This document shows, one piece after another, positions 1 to 10,400 of a DNA stretch of 64,000 bases (position 1 is its first letter; every line of letters starts with the position of its first letter). The notes beneath the pieces are model-generated. The model searched no databases. It had not been told where the DNA came from and saw nothing but the letters and a program-made list of their open reading frames with translations. The DNA comes from Sphingomonas sp. 67-36 (GTDB lineage: Bacteria > Pseudomonadota > Alphaproteobacteria > Sphingomonadales > Sphingomonadaceae). Location: assembly GCA_001897375.1 (NCBI GenBank), contig MKSU01000001.1, positions 62,001 through 126,000 on the forward strand. The letters run 5' to 3'. A program made the translations under genes and the position numbers.

Positions 1-95
1 CGAAAGAGCGTCTGTTGCGCGCGCGCCGGGGTGTCAAGGGTGCGGCCCGATGCAGGTTTGGGAGACGTTTCGGGAGACCGCCGGCCGCCCATGCC

Positions 96-1496
96 TCAGA
101 GCAGCGAGTTGAACAGCCGGGCGATATTCTCGGCCACCTTGCGGCCCAGCGGCCGCTTGCGCCACGTCTCCGGTTCCACCACCTCGGATGCGGCGAGATA
201 GCCGCTCTGGATCGATTCCAGCCTCGCGATCGACCCGGCATCGTAGAGCAGCAGGCTCGCCTCTTCGTTGAGCTGGAAGGAGCGCAGGTCGACATTGCTC
301 GAACCGACGATCGCGAGGCGTCCGTCGATCCCGACATTCTTGGCGTGGAGGAGGAAGCCGCGATACAAATGGATACGGACCCCGGCACTCATGAGCCCGT
401 CGTAATAGGAACTCTGCGACAGGTTCACGAGGCGCTGGTCGACGACCGCGGACAGGACGATGTCGATCTTCACCCCGCGCGCCACGGCCGTCCGCAGCGC
501 TCCGAGCACATCCTCGTCCGGGATGAAATAGGGCGTCACGATGACCACGTGCTCGCATGCCTGGTGGATCTGCCAGACGAGGAGCGCCTCGAACCCTTCG
601 ATCCGGTAGTCGGCGCCGCTCGGCAGGAGCTGCGCCACCGCATCGCCGGTCGCGGGCGCGACCGTCACGGGCTGATCGGGAAACACCCCGGTCTCAAGGC
701 ACCAGTCGCCGCGCACCACCGCTTCCATCGCCGCGACCGCCGGTCCCGTCACCCGCGCGACCAGCTCGTGGTTCACCACGCCCGGCCGAAAATCCTTCGC
801 GACGAGATTCTGCGAACCGGCGTAGCCGATCGCACCGTCGATCACGAACAGCTTGCGGTGGTTGCGCATGTCGCGGCGCGACCGATCGCGCAGCAGGCGC
901 CAGGGGAGCGCCTCGCGCACATCGACGCCTTGCCCGCGCAGGAGGCGCAATGTCCCCTTGCGCCAGTGATGCGAGCCAACCGGATCGAACATCACCCGCG
1001 CTTCGACGCCGCGCTTTATCGCGCGGCCTAGCGCCTGCGCGATCCGCTGCCCGACCCGATCGTCGGCGAAGATATAGACGAGGATATGCACGAACCGTTC
1101 GGCGCGATCGATGTCCGCCTCCAGCCGGTCGATGACCTCGTCATAGGCGTCGATCAATTCGACCGTGTTGCCGCTGGTGGCGGGCATGTGGCCGAGGTGT
1201 GTGGCGAGATTGGCGATCGGTGCCTGAACATCGAGTTGCGGCTTGTGGCGCGCGAGGCGCTCGGCCGCTTCGGCGAAGAATGGCTGCAATGCCTTGAAAC
1301 GCTCCGCTCGCCACGCGGGAAAGCGCGGATTTCCGATGAGCAGATACAGCAACAGCCCCGGCACCGGCAGGAAGAAGATCAGCAGGAGCCATGCACGGGT
1401 CGCATTGGCCGATCTCCGTTGCGGGACCACGACGAGCGCGCCGATCCGGATCGCCCATTCGAGTGCGTACCAGAGGATTTCGGCCCGGTTCGACAT
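96..1496 (-). CDS. cls: Cardiolipin synthase, phospholipase D family
   Basis: Inner-membrane enzyme that condenses phosphatidylglycerol into cardiolipin. The 466-aa product begins with two hydrophobic segments (about residues 8-26 and 33-52), as in ClsA-type enzymes. Two HKD signatures follow: HRKLFVIDG with the SQN element, and LHAKNVGIDG followed by GSSNVD. These are the paired PLD catalytic motifs, and the length is typical of the family. It is transcribed leftward with no obvious operon partner, and the next gene upstream (the molybdopterin oxidoreductase) starts its own unit. The family is clear. Which cardiolipin synthase subtype it is has been inferred only from the N-terminal membrane segments. 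Confidence 0.93.
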   Translation of the reverse strand: MSNRAEILWYALEWAIRIGALVVVPQRRSANATRAWLLLIFFLPVPGLLLYLLIGNPRFPAWRAERFKALQPFFAEAAERLARHKPQLDVQAPIANLATHLGHMPATSGNTVELIDAYDEVIDRLEADIDRAERFVHILVYIFADDRVGQRIAQALGRAIKRGVEARVMFDPVGSHHWRKGTLRLLRGQGVDVREALPWRLLRDRSRRDMRNHRKLFVIDGAIGYAGSQNLVAKDFRPGVVNHELVARVTGPAVAAMEAVVRGDWCLETGVFPDQPVTVAPATGDAVAQLLPSGADYRIEGFEALLVWQIHQACEHVVIVTPYFIPDEDVLGALRTAVARGVKIDIVLSAVVDQRLVNLSQSSYYDGLMSAGVRIHLYRGFLLHAKNVGIDGRLAIVGSSNVDLRSFQLNEEASLLLYDAGSIARLESIQSGYLAASEVVEPETWRKRPLGRKVAENIARLFNSLL

Positions 1497-1656
1497 TCTC
1501 TATCCTCTAGCGCTTGGGGCTTGGATCGCCTGTCTCAGAATGCCGTCGCGCGATTCCTCGGGGCGGGAAGATCGTCATGGCCGAGGAGCGAAAGCATCTC
1601 GCGCTCGACCGTGCGCCTCGAAGTCGAAGAAACCGCAGGCAACGCGCGATCAGCCG

Positions 1657-3939
1657 CTAGGCGGCCACCACGCGGACGGGGATCGACTTCGCGGCGGGCG
1701 TCCCGCTGATCCGATCGTAATAATCGAGCGGCAGCAACGGGTTCAGCTCGGGATAATAGCCCGCGACCGCGCCGCGCGACATTGGATAGTCGATCACCGT
1801 GAGCGCCTCGACCCGCCGCCGCACGCCGTCGCGGCTGATCGTCTCCAGCGCGACCTGCGCGCGCGGCGCAATGCCCCGCGCGATCCGGTCCTCCTCGTTC
1901 ATGAAGAGAACCATGCGATCGTTGTACACGCCGCGATAGCGATCGTTGTAGCTGTAGATCGTGGTGTTGAACTGGTCGTGCGAGCGCACCGTCGCGAGCC
2001 GCAGCATGGCGGGGTCGGCGATCGGCTCATTGACGTCGAGCCCGGGCAGAAGGAGGAAATTCGCCTTCCCGTTGGGGGTCGGCCAGACCAGCCGGCGCGG
2101 CGGGATGTCGAGGTGGAATCCCCTCGGCTCCTTGATCCGCTCGGAGAAGCCTTCGTAGATTTCGGGATATACCTCGGCGATCTTGTCGCGGATCAGGCCG
2201 TAATCGTGGATATAGCTTTCCCACGGAATCCGGCTCTCGGGCAGCGCGGCCATCGCCATGCGGCAGACGATCTCCACCTCGGGCTTGAGATCGGGGCTCG
2301 CGGGGGCGAGCACGCCGCGCGAGGCGGTCACGTTCGACATCGAGTCTTCGATCGTGACGAACTGCTCGCCGTGCGACGTCTCGATCCGTTCCGACCGCGC
2401 GACCACCGGCAGGATCAGCGCGTCCTTGCCGTGGACGAGGTGGCCGCGATTGAGCTTGGTGGCGATGCCGACGGTCAGCGCCAGCTTGCTCATCGCTTCA
2501 TAGGACCGCTCGGTGTCGGGGATCGCGCGAACGAAATTGCCGCCCAGTCCGATGAACACCTTCGCGGTGCCCGCGATCATCGCCTCGACCGATTCGACCG
2601 TGTGGTGCCCATGCTCGCGTGGCGGCTCGAAGCCGAACACGTCGCGCACCCGATCGAGATATTTCTGGCTCGGCTTCTCGTCGATCCCGACGGTGCGGTC
2701 GCCCTGCACGTTCGAATGGCCGCGGATCGGCGAGATGCCCGCGCCGGGCTTGCCGTAATTTCCCCTGAGCAGCAGCAGGCTCGCGACCTGCTGGAGCAAT
2801 CGCGAGCCGAACTGATGCTGCGTCAGGCCCATGCCGTAGCAGATGATCGTGGCCTTCGAGCGGATGTAGATTTCCGCGCAGCGCCGGATCTGCGCTTCCT
2901 CGATCCCCGCATGTTCCACGATGTCGCGCCAGTCGAGCGCCATCACCTCGTCGCGCACCGCTTCCATGCCGGCGGTGTGCTCGGCGAGGAAGGCGTGATC
3001 GAGAACGGCCTCGCCCTGCGCCTCGCGCTCGAACATCACCTTCATGATGCCCTTGATGAGGGCGAGATCGCCGCCGATCCTGATATGGACGAATTCGCTG
3101 GCGATCGGGGTCGAGCCGAAGGTCGCCATCTGCACGATGTCCTGCGGCTCGGTGAAGCGGATCAGCGCCCGCTCGGGCATCGGATTGACCGCGACGATCG
3201 GGACGCCGCGTTTGCGCGCCTCGACGAGGTTGGTCATCATGCGCGGCGAGTTGGTGCCGGTATTCTGGCCGATGACGAAGATCGCCTCGGCATGTTCGAA
3301 ATCCTCGAGCACCACCGTGCCCTTGCCCACCCCGATCGCGGGCGGCAGGCCGCGGCTGGTCGGCTCGTGGCACATGTTCGAGCAATCGGGGAAGTTGTTG
3401 GTGCCGAACTGGCGCACCATGATCGAATAGAGGAACGCGGCCTCGTTGGGGGTGCGGCCCGAGGTGTAGAATTCGGCCTCGTCCGGGCTTTCCAGCGCGC
3501 GCAGATGCTTGCCGATCAGCGCGAATGCCGCATCCCAGCCGATCGGGACATAGCGGTCGCTCGCCGCATCATATCGCATCGGCTCGGTGAGGCGCCCCTG
3601 CATCTCCAGCCAATAGTCCGACTTCTCCATCAGCTCGGTGACGGTGTGCTGGGCGAAGAAATCGCGCGTGACGCGGAACTTCGTCGCCTCGTGCGCCAGC
3701 GCCTTCGCGCCGTTTTCGCAGAATTCGAGCGTCTTCTTGCAATCGGCATCCGGAAAGGCGCAGCTCGGGCATTTGAACCCGCCCGGCTGGTTCATCGACA
3801 GCAGCGCGCGCGATCCCTTGGTGACGACGCTCTGCTCGAGCAGGACCTTCGCCGTCGCGGCGGCGGCGCCCCAGCCTCCCGCAGGATGGTCATAGGGTTT
3901 GAAGCGGGGGGCGTCCTCGGCCATAATGACGCATTCCAA
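1657..3939 (-). CDS. FdhF/YdeP family molybdopterin oxidoreductase
   Basis: Molybdenum/bis-MGD oxidoreductase of the group containing E. coli YdeP and formate-dehydrogenase-like alpha subunits; its physiological substrate is unknown. Of 760 aa, the N-terminus carries the group's Cys-rich stretch (CPSC at about 57-60, further Cys near 67 and FCENGAKA at about 73-80). Long molybdopterin-binding domains follow (GRTPNEAAF, NMCHEPTS, GQNTGTNSPRM). The start is uncertain: an in-frame ATG at 3924 (MAEDAPRF) is equally plausible. No formate dehydrogenase beta/gamma subunit or fdhD lies beside it, so it looks like a stand-alone soluble enzyme. It is divergent from the DyP-encapsulin pair across 192 bp; a functional link is only inference. 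Confidence 0.9.
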   Translation of the reverse strand: MECVIMAEDAPRFKPYDHPAGGWGAAAATAKVLLEQSVVTKGSRALLSMNQPGGFKCPSCAFPDADCKKTLEFCENGAKALAHEATKFRVTRDFFAQHTVTELMEKSDYWLEMQGRLTEPMRYDAASDRYVPIGWDAAFALIGKHLRALESPDEAEFYTSGRTPNEAAFLYSIMVRQFGTNNFPDCSNMCHEPTSRGLPPAIGVGKGTVVLEDFEHAEAIFVIGQNTGTNSPRMMTNLVEARKRGVPIVAVNPMPERALIRFTEPQDIVQMATFGSTPIASEFVHIRIGGDLALIKGIMKVMFEREAQGEAVLDHAFLAEHTAGMEAVRDEVMALDWRDIVEHAGIEEAQIRRCAEIYIRSKATIICYGMGLTQHQFGSRLLQQVASLLLLRGNYGKPGAGISPIRGHSNVQGDRTVGIDEKPSQKYLDRVRDVFGFEPPREHGHHTVESVEAMIAGTAKVFIGLGGNFVRAIPDTERSYEAMSKLALTVGIATKLNRGHLVHGKDALILPVVARSERIETSHGEQFVTIEDSMSNVTASRGVLAPASPDLKPEVEIVCRMAMAALPESRIPWESYIHDYGLIRDKIAEVYPEIYEGFSERIKEPRGFHLDIPPRRLVWPTPNGKANFLLLPGLDVNEPIADPAMLRLATVRSHDQFNTTIYSYNDRYRGVYNDRMVLFMNEEDRIARGIAPRAQVALETISRDGVRRRVEALTVIDYPMSRGAVAGYYPELNPLLPLDYYDRISGTPAAKSIPVRVVAA

Positions 3940-4131
3940 GATGCCTGTGATCCCTGCACCATAGAACCGTTCGGGCGGAATTTTCCATCACCAATGATGC
4001 CTCGCGCGATGCGAAGGCGCCCGATCGGCGACGGATCGCATTTGACCGGGCCGTAACGAAAGCTCTTGAAAAAACGGCGGCGATGGCGGCCTAACGCGAG
4101 GTGACCTTGTCCCCCGCACGGAGCGATATTT

Positions 4132-5175
4132 GTGCCGACCCCCGAAAGCCAGCCCGTCACCGCCCGGCTCTCCCGATCCGCCATCTTCCTCGTGGCGACG
4201 ATCGACGGGGACAAGGACAGCGTCGGCGTCATTCGCGGCTTTCTGGCCGATCTTTCGGGCATCGTCCGCGCGGTCGGGTTTCGCGATCTGGACGGTGGCC
4301 TGACCTGCGTGACGGGGATCGGATCGGCGGCGTGGGACCGGCTGTTCGGCGCGCCGCGCCCGAAGGAGCTTCACGCCTTTCGCGAGATCGACGGCGTGCA
4401 TCACGCGCCATCGACGCCGGGCGACCTGCTGTTCCATATCCGCGCGCAGCAGATGGACCAGTGTTTCGAGCTGGCCGCGCAGATCATGGTACGGATCGGA
4501 TCGGTCGTGACGATCGTCGACGAGACGCACGGCTTCAAATATTTCGATGATCGCGATCTGCTCGGCTTCGTCGACGGCACCGAGAATCCGGTCGGGCAGG
4601 AATGTATCGACGCGGCGGTCGTCGGCGAAGAGGATCCCGATTTCGCGGGCGGCAGCTATGTGATCGTCCAGAAATACCTGCATGACCTGCCGAAATGGGA
4701 AAAGGTGCCGGTCGAGCAGCAGGAGGGGATCATCGGCCGCAAGAAGCTGTCCGATATCGAGATAATGGATGATCTCAAACTGCCCTATGCGCACAACGTG
4801 TTGAACGTCATTCAGGACGAAGACGGCAATCAGCTCGACATCGTGCGTGACAACATGCCGTTCGGCACGATCGGCAAGGGGGAATACGGAACCTATTTCA
4901 TCGGCTATGCGCGCTCGCCGAGCCGCACCGAGCGGATGCTCGACAATATGTTCATCGGCAATCCGCCGGGGAACTACGACCGCATCCTGGATTTCAGCCG
5001 CGCCGTCACCGGCTCGCTCTTCTTCATCCCGACCTCGACGTTCCTGGACGACGTGACGCCCGGTGCGCCGCCTGCCGCCGGATCGTCGGGAGACCGGGCC
5101 GGGGAAGACGATGCGACCGGCGATGCGCCTGTGTCGCCGACTCCCGGCTCACTGAATATCGGATCGCTGAAGTAG
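4132..5175 (+). CDS. Dyp-type peroxidase with encapsulin cargo-loading tail
   Basis: Haem peroxidase of the dye-decolorising family, which oxidises phenols and dyes with hydrogen peroxide. The 347-aa protein shows the GXXDG motif (GFVDG, 145-149, catalytic Asp148), the expected proximal His at about 221 (PYAHNV) and an Arg at about 239 in IVRDNMPFG. After the catalytic fold (to about 312) comes a Pro/Gly/Ala/Asp-rich linker and a final GSLNIGSLK, which matches the cargo-loading peptide that binds the inside of encapsulin shells. The start is GTG, preceded by GGAG about 10 bp upstream. The shell gene begins 11 bp after the stop, so the two form one operon, and the peroxidase is most likely packaged inside the compartment. 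Confidence 0.95.
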   Translation: MPTPESQPVTARLSRSAIFLVATIDGDKDSVGVIRGFLADLSGIVRAVGFRDLDGGLTCVTGIGSAAWDRLFGAPRPKELHAFREIDGVHHAPSTPGDLLFHIRAQQMDQCFELAAQIMVRIGSVVTIVDETHGFKYFDDRDLLGFVDGTENPVGQECIDAAVVGEEDPDFAGGSYVIVQKYLHDLPKWEKVPVEQQEGIIGRKKLSDIEIMDDLKLPYAHNVLNVIQDEDGNQLDIVRDNMPFGTIGKGEYGTYFIGYARSPSRTERMLDNMFIGNPPGNYDRILDFSRAVTGSLFFIPTSTFLDDVTPGAPPAAGSSGDRAGEDDATGDAPVSPTPGSLNIGSLK

Positions 5176-5186
5176 GAGGACTGGAC

Positions 5187-6005
5187 ATGAACAACCTGCA
5201 TCGGGAACTGGCTCCGATCTCGGCGGCCGCATGGGACCAGATCGAGGATGAGGCGAAGCGGACGCTCAAACGCTATCTTGCCGCGCGCAAGGTCGTGGAT
5301 GTGATCGGCCCCAGGGGATTCGACCTGTCGGCGGTCGGCACCGGCCATACCAGGGCGGTCGCGCCGCTTTGCGACGGCCTGCAGGTCGTCCAGCGCGAGA
5401 CGACCCCGGTCGTCGAACTGTGCGTGCCGTTCAAGCTCACCCGCAAGGCGATCGACGATGTCGAGCGCGGTTCGAACGATTCCGACTGGCAGCCGCTCAA
5501 GGATGCCGCGCGCACGATCGCCTTCGCCGAGGATCATGTCGTGTTCGAGGGCTACGGACAGGTCGGCATCAACGGCATCCGCCAGGTTACCAGCAACGCC
5601 AGGCTCACCTTGCCGGGCGATGTCCGCGCCTATCCGGCGGTGATCGAGCAGGCGGTCAATGCGCTGCGCCTCGCCGGGGTCAACGGCCCCTATGCGCTGG
5701 TGCTCGGCGCCGATTCCTATAGCGATATCACCGGCGAGAGCGATGACGGCTATCCCGTGCTCAAGCATATCGAGAAGCTGGTCGACCGGGAGGTTATCTG
5801 GTGCCCGGCGATCAAGGGCGGCGTGGTCGTCACCACGCGGGGCGGCGACTTCGACCTCACCATCGGGCTGGACCTGTCGATCGGCTATCGCGGCCACACC
5901 GCCGATGACGTCGAACTCTATATCCTGGAGACGCTGACCTATCAGACGCAGACGTCCGAGGCATCGGTGATCCTCGACCTGCCCGCGGCCGGCCAGGCGA
6001 GGTGA
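5187..6005 (+). CDS. Family 1 encapsulin shell protein
   Basis: Self-assembling HK97-fold shell protein that forms a protein nanocompartment around cargo. The 272-aa length and the sequence features are typical of family 1 shells: N-terminal NNLHRELAPISAAAW helix, RTLKRYLAARKVVDV, FEGYGQVGINGI in the E-loop/P-domain region, and the C-terminal Tyr/Thr-rich strand near YILETLTYQTQT. A strong AGGAGG lies just before the ATG. Its only plausible cargo here is the DyP peroxidase immediately upstream, which carries the matching C-terminal targeting peptide. The shell most likely concentrates the peroxidase and shields it from the cytosol; the native substrate is unknown. Confidence 0.95.
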   Translation: MNNLHRELAPISAAAWDQIEDEAKRTLKRYLAARKVVDVIGPRGFDLSAVGTGHTRAVAPLCDGLQVVQRETTPVVELCVPFKLTRKAIDDVERGSNDSDWQPLKDAARTIAFAEDHVVFEGYGQVGINGIRQVTSNARLTLPGDVRAYPAVIEQAVNALRLAGVNGPYALVLGADSYSDITGESDDGYPVLKHIEKLVDREVIWCPAIKGGVVVTTRGGDFDLTIGLDLSIGYRGHTADDVELYILETLTYQTQTSEASVILDLPAAGQAR

Positions 6006-6125
6006 GCGCGATCTTGCGGAATCGCGATCGGGGGAGCCTCTGAAAGTCGATCCATGCCACGCCTGTCGGGCGGCGAACCAAGCCGCGCGGCTTTCCGGTG
6101 GGAGAAGGGATCGGCCCTGAAGCGC

Positions 6126-6812
6126 CTATCGCTTGCGCGCCAGCGTCATGCCGTTCGAGAAATGCAGCAGCACCATGTCGATGGCGTCGCAGCCGTGGAT
6201 GTGCATGTTTTCCGGGTGGCCGTCGCGTGCCATGTCGACGATCGCCGGATGATCGCCTTCCTGCGGGCCGGTGGCCACCCGGCCGAAAGCCAGCGTATCG
6301 TCGACGACGATCAGGCCGCCCGGGCGCACCAGTTGCAGGCATTTGTTGAAATGATCGATGCCGTCGTTCTTGTCGGCGTCGATGAAGGCGAGATCGAACG
6401 TGCCGGCCTTGCCCTGCGCGATCAGCGAATAGAGGCTGGCGTTGGCGTCGCCGATCATCGTGTCGATCCGGTCTTCCATGCCGCCCGCCTTCCAGAATGT
6501 CCGCGCGGTGTTCACATAGTCTTCGGAAATGTCGAGGGTGGTGATCCGTCCGCCCGCCGGCAGCACCATGGCCATGGCCAGCGTGGAATAGCCGGTGAAG
6601 GTGCCGATCTCGAGGATGTTCCGGGCGCCCATGATTTGCGCCAGGATTTGCAGCAGGGCGGCCTGCTCGGGCGAAAGCTGCATCAGCGAACGCGCGATCG
6701 TGGAGGTATATTCCCGGCATTGCACCATCGCCGGCGTCTCTTTGTAACCCCATCGATCGATATAGGCGCTGAGTTCATCGGTGAGAGGGATGCCGATGCG
6801 ACGCGTTTTCAT
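6126..6812 (-). CDS. Class I SAM-dependent O-methyltransferase
   Basis: Probable SAM-dependent methyltransferase of the caffeoyl-CoA/catechol O-methyltransferase-like family (228 aa). The SAM-binding motif I is ILEIGTFTGYSTLAMA (about 66-81), the metal and substrate motif FIDADKND follows at about 140-147, and GGLIVVDDTLAFG gives the second metal-binding Asp pair. The family methylates hydroxyl groups on aromatics such as catechols in a divalent-metal-dependent way; the substrate here cannot be read from sequence. It is convergent with the encapsulin operon and stands alone, with a long non-coding region behind its start. Confidence 0.9.
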   Translation of the reverse strand: MKTRRIGIPLTDELSAYIDRWGYKETPAMVQCREYTSTIARSLMQLSPEQAALLQILAQIMGARNILEIGTFTGYSTLAMAMVLPAGGRITTLDISEDYVNTARTFWKAGGMEDRIDTMIGDANASLYSLIAQGKAGTFDLAFIDADKNDGIDHFNKCLQLVRPGGLIVVDDTLAFGRVATGPQEGDHPAIVDMARDGHPENMHIHGCDAIDMVLLHFSNGMTLARKR

Positions 6813-7445
6813 GACCCGGCTCCGATATCGTGCCCGACTGGATATTTAGCATACTAAGCGTCAGGCGCGCGGGCAGGTCAAGTCAATTCCGGGGCGATCG
6901 GCCGGGCGGCTGCATCCTGCGGAAAACGCTTGGAACGCCACCCTTCCCGGCGCTAGCGAAGGCCGTTTTCCGTAGCGTTGGCCGGCCATGCTATGCCCAC
7001 ATAAGCGCGGTGTCACTAAGTAATTTTAGTAGCTTTTTTTGTCATTTTTGAACTACGACTCCCCTGTCGCGACGCGCCGCGCCCCTGAATACGGGCAGGA
7101 TGATCGCGGCCGGCGGCGCCCGCATGGCGCCCGGACGGGTAGCTGCGACGCGAAGAATCGCATGCCCGCACGAGGTTGGAGGGTTGCGTGTCGAACGTTT
7201 CTTGCAAAGCGCTGTGCGGCTGGAGTCCGCCTCCGCGGATGACGATGCCGCGGAAGATCATTCGTGCCCGATCGCCGTCGCCGAAGCGACGCGAGTGGTT
7301 CGGCTACCGGCCGCCTCCGATCCGATGAATCGCTGACAGGCGCCGATCGCCCGGATTGCCGGGAGTCCATGGGCAAGACGGCGAAATGAATGACACGACC
7401 TCGCGTCAGGGATCACGGCGGGGTCATGAAACGGGGAAGACGACG
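6813..7445. other. Gene-free stretch with a hairpin and an AT-rich patch
   Basis: No open frame in this 633-bp interval looks coding: the candidates are Arg-rich shadow frames without a credible start or family. It contains a 9-bp perfect inverted repeat (CGGAAAACG at 6920-6928 with CGTTTTCCG at 6964-6972) and a striking AT-rich island at about 7012-7060 with a run of seven T, unusual in this GC-rich sequence. It presumably holds the divergent promoters of the methyltransferase and the BNR-repeat protein. An unannotated small RNA is possible but not supported further. Confidence 0.45.
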
Positions 7446-10400
7446 ATGAAGAAGAATATTCTCCTGGTGGCCTATCTTTTGGCCGGCACCGCCCTCCTGC
7501 CCGCGTCTCCGGCCCTTGCCCGCGCCAGGGCGACCCCGGCGGCGAGCGAGTCGGCGGCGACTTTCGCCGGAATGGAATATCGCCAGCTCGGCCCGTTCCG
7601 CGGCGGGCGCGCGACCGGCGTCGCGGGTGTGCCCGGCGACACGAGGGTCTATTACGGCGGCATGGCGTCCGGCGGCGTGTGGAAGACGACCGACGCGGGC
7701 CGCACCTGGGTTCCGCTGTGGGACAAGTTCCCGGAGGCGTCGCCGGCGGTCGGCGCGCTCGTCGTGTCGCCGTCCAACCCCGATGTGATCTACGTCGGCA
7801 CCGGCGAGGGCGGGGCGCCGCGCGGCAATGTCGTGGGCGGCAACGGCGTCTATAAGTCCACCGACGCGGGCAAGACCTGGTCCTTCGCCGGGCTGCGCGG
7901 GTCCGAGTTCATCGGCCGCATGGCGATCAGCGACACCGATCCCAATCTCGTCTTCGTCGCGGCGGGTGGCCCCCTGTTCCGCGACGGCGGCGAGCGCGGC
8001 CTCTATCGCACCCGCGACGGCGGCAAGACGTGGGAGCGCGTGTTGTTCGTCGACGACAAGACCGGCGCGGTCGACGTGCAGATCGATCCGACCAATCCCA
8101 ATATCGTCTGGGCCGCGATGTGGCAGGTGCATCGCAAGCCGTGGATCATGGAGAGCGGCGGCCCCGGCAGCGGCCTCTATCGCTCCACCGACGGCGGCAC
8201 CACCTGGCAGAAGGTGACCGGCAACGGCCTGCCCACAGGCATCCTTGGCAAGATCGGCGTCGCGCCGACTTCCGATCCCAAGCGCATCTATGCTTTGATC
8301 GAGGCGGAGAAGGGTGGCCTCTACCGCACCGACGATGGCGGCGCCTCGTGGCAGCTCGTCAACAGCGACAATGATTACAAGCAGCGCGCCTGGTATTACA
8401 CCAACGTGTTCGCGGATCCGAAGGACCCGAACAAGGTGTTCGTGATGAACACCGGCGCCTATAAATCGACCGACGGCGGCAAGACGTTCAAGTCCATGCC
8501 GACCTTCCACGGCGACAATCACCAGTTGTGGATCAACCCGCGCGATCCGCGTTATATGGTGAACAGCAACGACGGCGCGGTGAACGTCTCGGTCAACGGC
8601 GGCGAAAGCTGGACGCAGGGCGACAACCAGCCGACCGGCCAGATCTATCACATCGCGGTGGATAATCAGGTGCCGTACAACATCTACGGCGCGCAGCAGG
8701 ACAATACGACCGTCCGTATCGCCTCCGCCGACGTGACCGGCGGGATCACGATGCGCGACTGGCGGCCGGTCGGCGGCGGGGAAAGCGGCTATGTCGTCCC
8801 GGATCCGAAGGACCCGCATATCGTGATCGCCGGCAGCTATTGGGGCGAGGTGTCGCGCTTCGACGACCGCACCGGCCAGGCGATCCCGATCAAGCCGTGG
8901 CCGCACGAGACGATGGGCTGGGCGCCGAAGGACGTGAAGCATCGCGGCCAGTGGACCGAGCCGCTGCTGTTCTCGCCGCACGATCCGAAAGTACTCTACA
9001 ACGCCAATGAAGTGGTGTTCAAATCGACCAACGACGGCCAGTCGTGGGAGATCATCTCGCCAGACCTGACCCGCAACGACAAGAGCAAGCAGCTTTCGTC
9101 GGGCGGCCCGCTGACCAAGGACAATACCAGCGTCGAAATGTACGGCGTGGTCTTCTCGCTCGCCGAATCCCCGGCACAGAAAGACCTGCTGTGGGCCGGC
9201 ACCGACGATGGCCTGATCCAGATGACCACCGACGGCGGCAAGGCGTGGAGCAACGTCACGCCGAAGGACATGCCCGAATGGGGCACGGTCGACATGGTCG
9301 AGCCGCATCCGCACAAGGCGGGCACGGCCTATATCGCGGTCGAGCGGCACAAGATGGGCGATTACAAGCCCTATGCTTTCCGCACCGACGATTTCGGCAA
9401 GACCTGGACGTCGATCACCAACGGGCTGCCGGCGGACGCCTATGTCCATGTCGTGCGCGCCGATCCGGAGCGCGAGGGGCTGCTCTATGCCGGCACGGAG
9501 AACGGCATCTTCTTCTCGTTCGACGACGGCGCGCACTGGAAGCCGCTCCAGCTCAACCTGCCGCGCGTGCCGGTGCACGATCTCGCCGTGCATGACGGGG
9601 ACATCGCGGTCGCGACGCACGGCCGCGCCTTCTGGGTGCTCGACGACCTCAGCCCGCTCAGGCAGTGGACCGACGGCATCGCGCAGGAGCCGGTGCACCT
9701 GTTCAAGCCGCGCCAGACGATCCGCATGGTCTTCACCGGTCGCGGCGATTCGAACACCAAGTTCACCGGCACCAACCCGCCGCAGGGCACGATCCTCTAT
9801 TACAACCTGAGGCAGGACGTCGCGCCCGACGCGATCAAGCTCGAAATCCTCGATGCGTCGGACAAGGTGATCCGTACCTTCCAGGCGGCCGCCAAGCCCG
9901 CGCACAAGGACAAGGATGCCGATGAGGACGAGGATTTCGCGCCGCCGCCCACCACGCCGCTGGGCACCAGGGCGGGGCTGAACCGCTTCGCCTGGGACAT
10001 GCGCGTGCAGGGCCCCGTGCATGTGCCGAAACTGGCGATGTGGCATGCCTCCACGCTCGGCCCGGTGGCCATTCCGGGCCAGTACAAGGCGCGGCTCACG
10101 GTCAATGGCAAGGCGGTGACGCAGCCGATCGAGATCGTCGCCAACCCGAACGTCAAGCTGACGCAGGCGCAGCTCAGGGAACAGTTCGACCTCGCCATGG
10201 CCGTCAACCGTGAATTGAGCGAGGTGCAGAACGCGGTGCTGGAGATTCGCCAGCTCCACGAGAAGCTCGCCGAGGTGCGCAAGGAAGCGAACGGCAAGGA
10301 CGCGATCGTCCAGTCGGCCGATGCGCTCGACGCCAAGGTCGGCGCGCTCGAGGACAAGCTGACCCAGAAGCTGTCGGTCGCCAACGAGGATCCGCTGAAC

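Noticed and set aside
1..95. Possible truncated gene at the left edge
   Set aside because: Only 95 bp lie beyond the cardiolipin synthase stop, with no readable domain or start; nothing can be supported.
1243..4056. A 937-codon plus-strand open frame opposite the molybdopterin oxidoreductase
   Set aside because: It is Arg/His/Asp-rich and without a recognisable domain, and the minus-strand frame has clear cofactor motifs. Long antisense frames are common at this GC content.
7016..7376. Short frames on both strands in the gene-free interval
   Set aside because: Each is Arg/Ser/Pro-rich with no credible start or family; probably non-coding.
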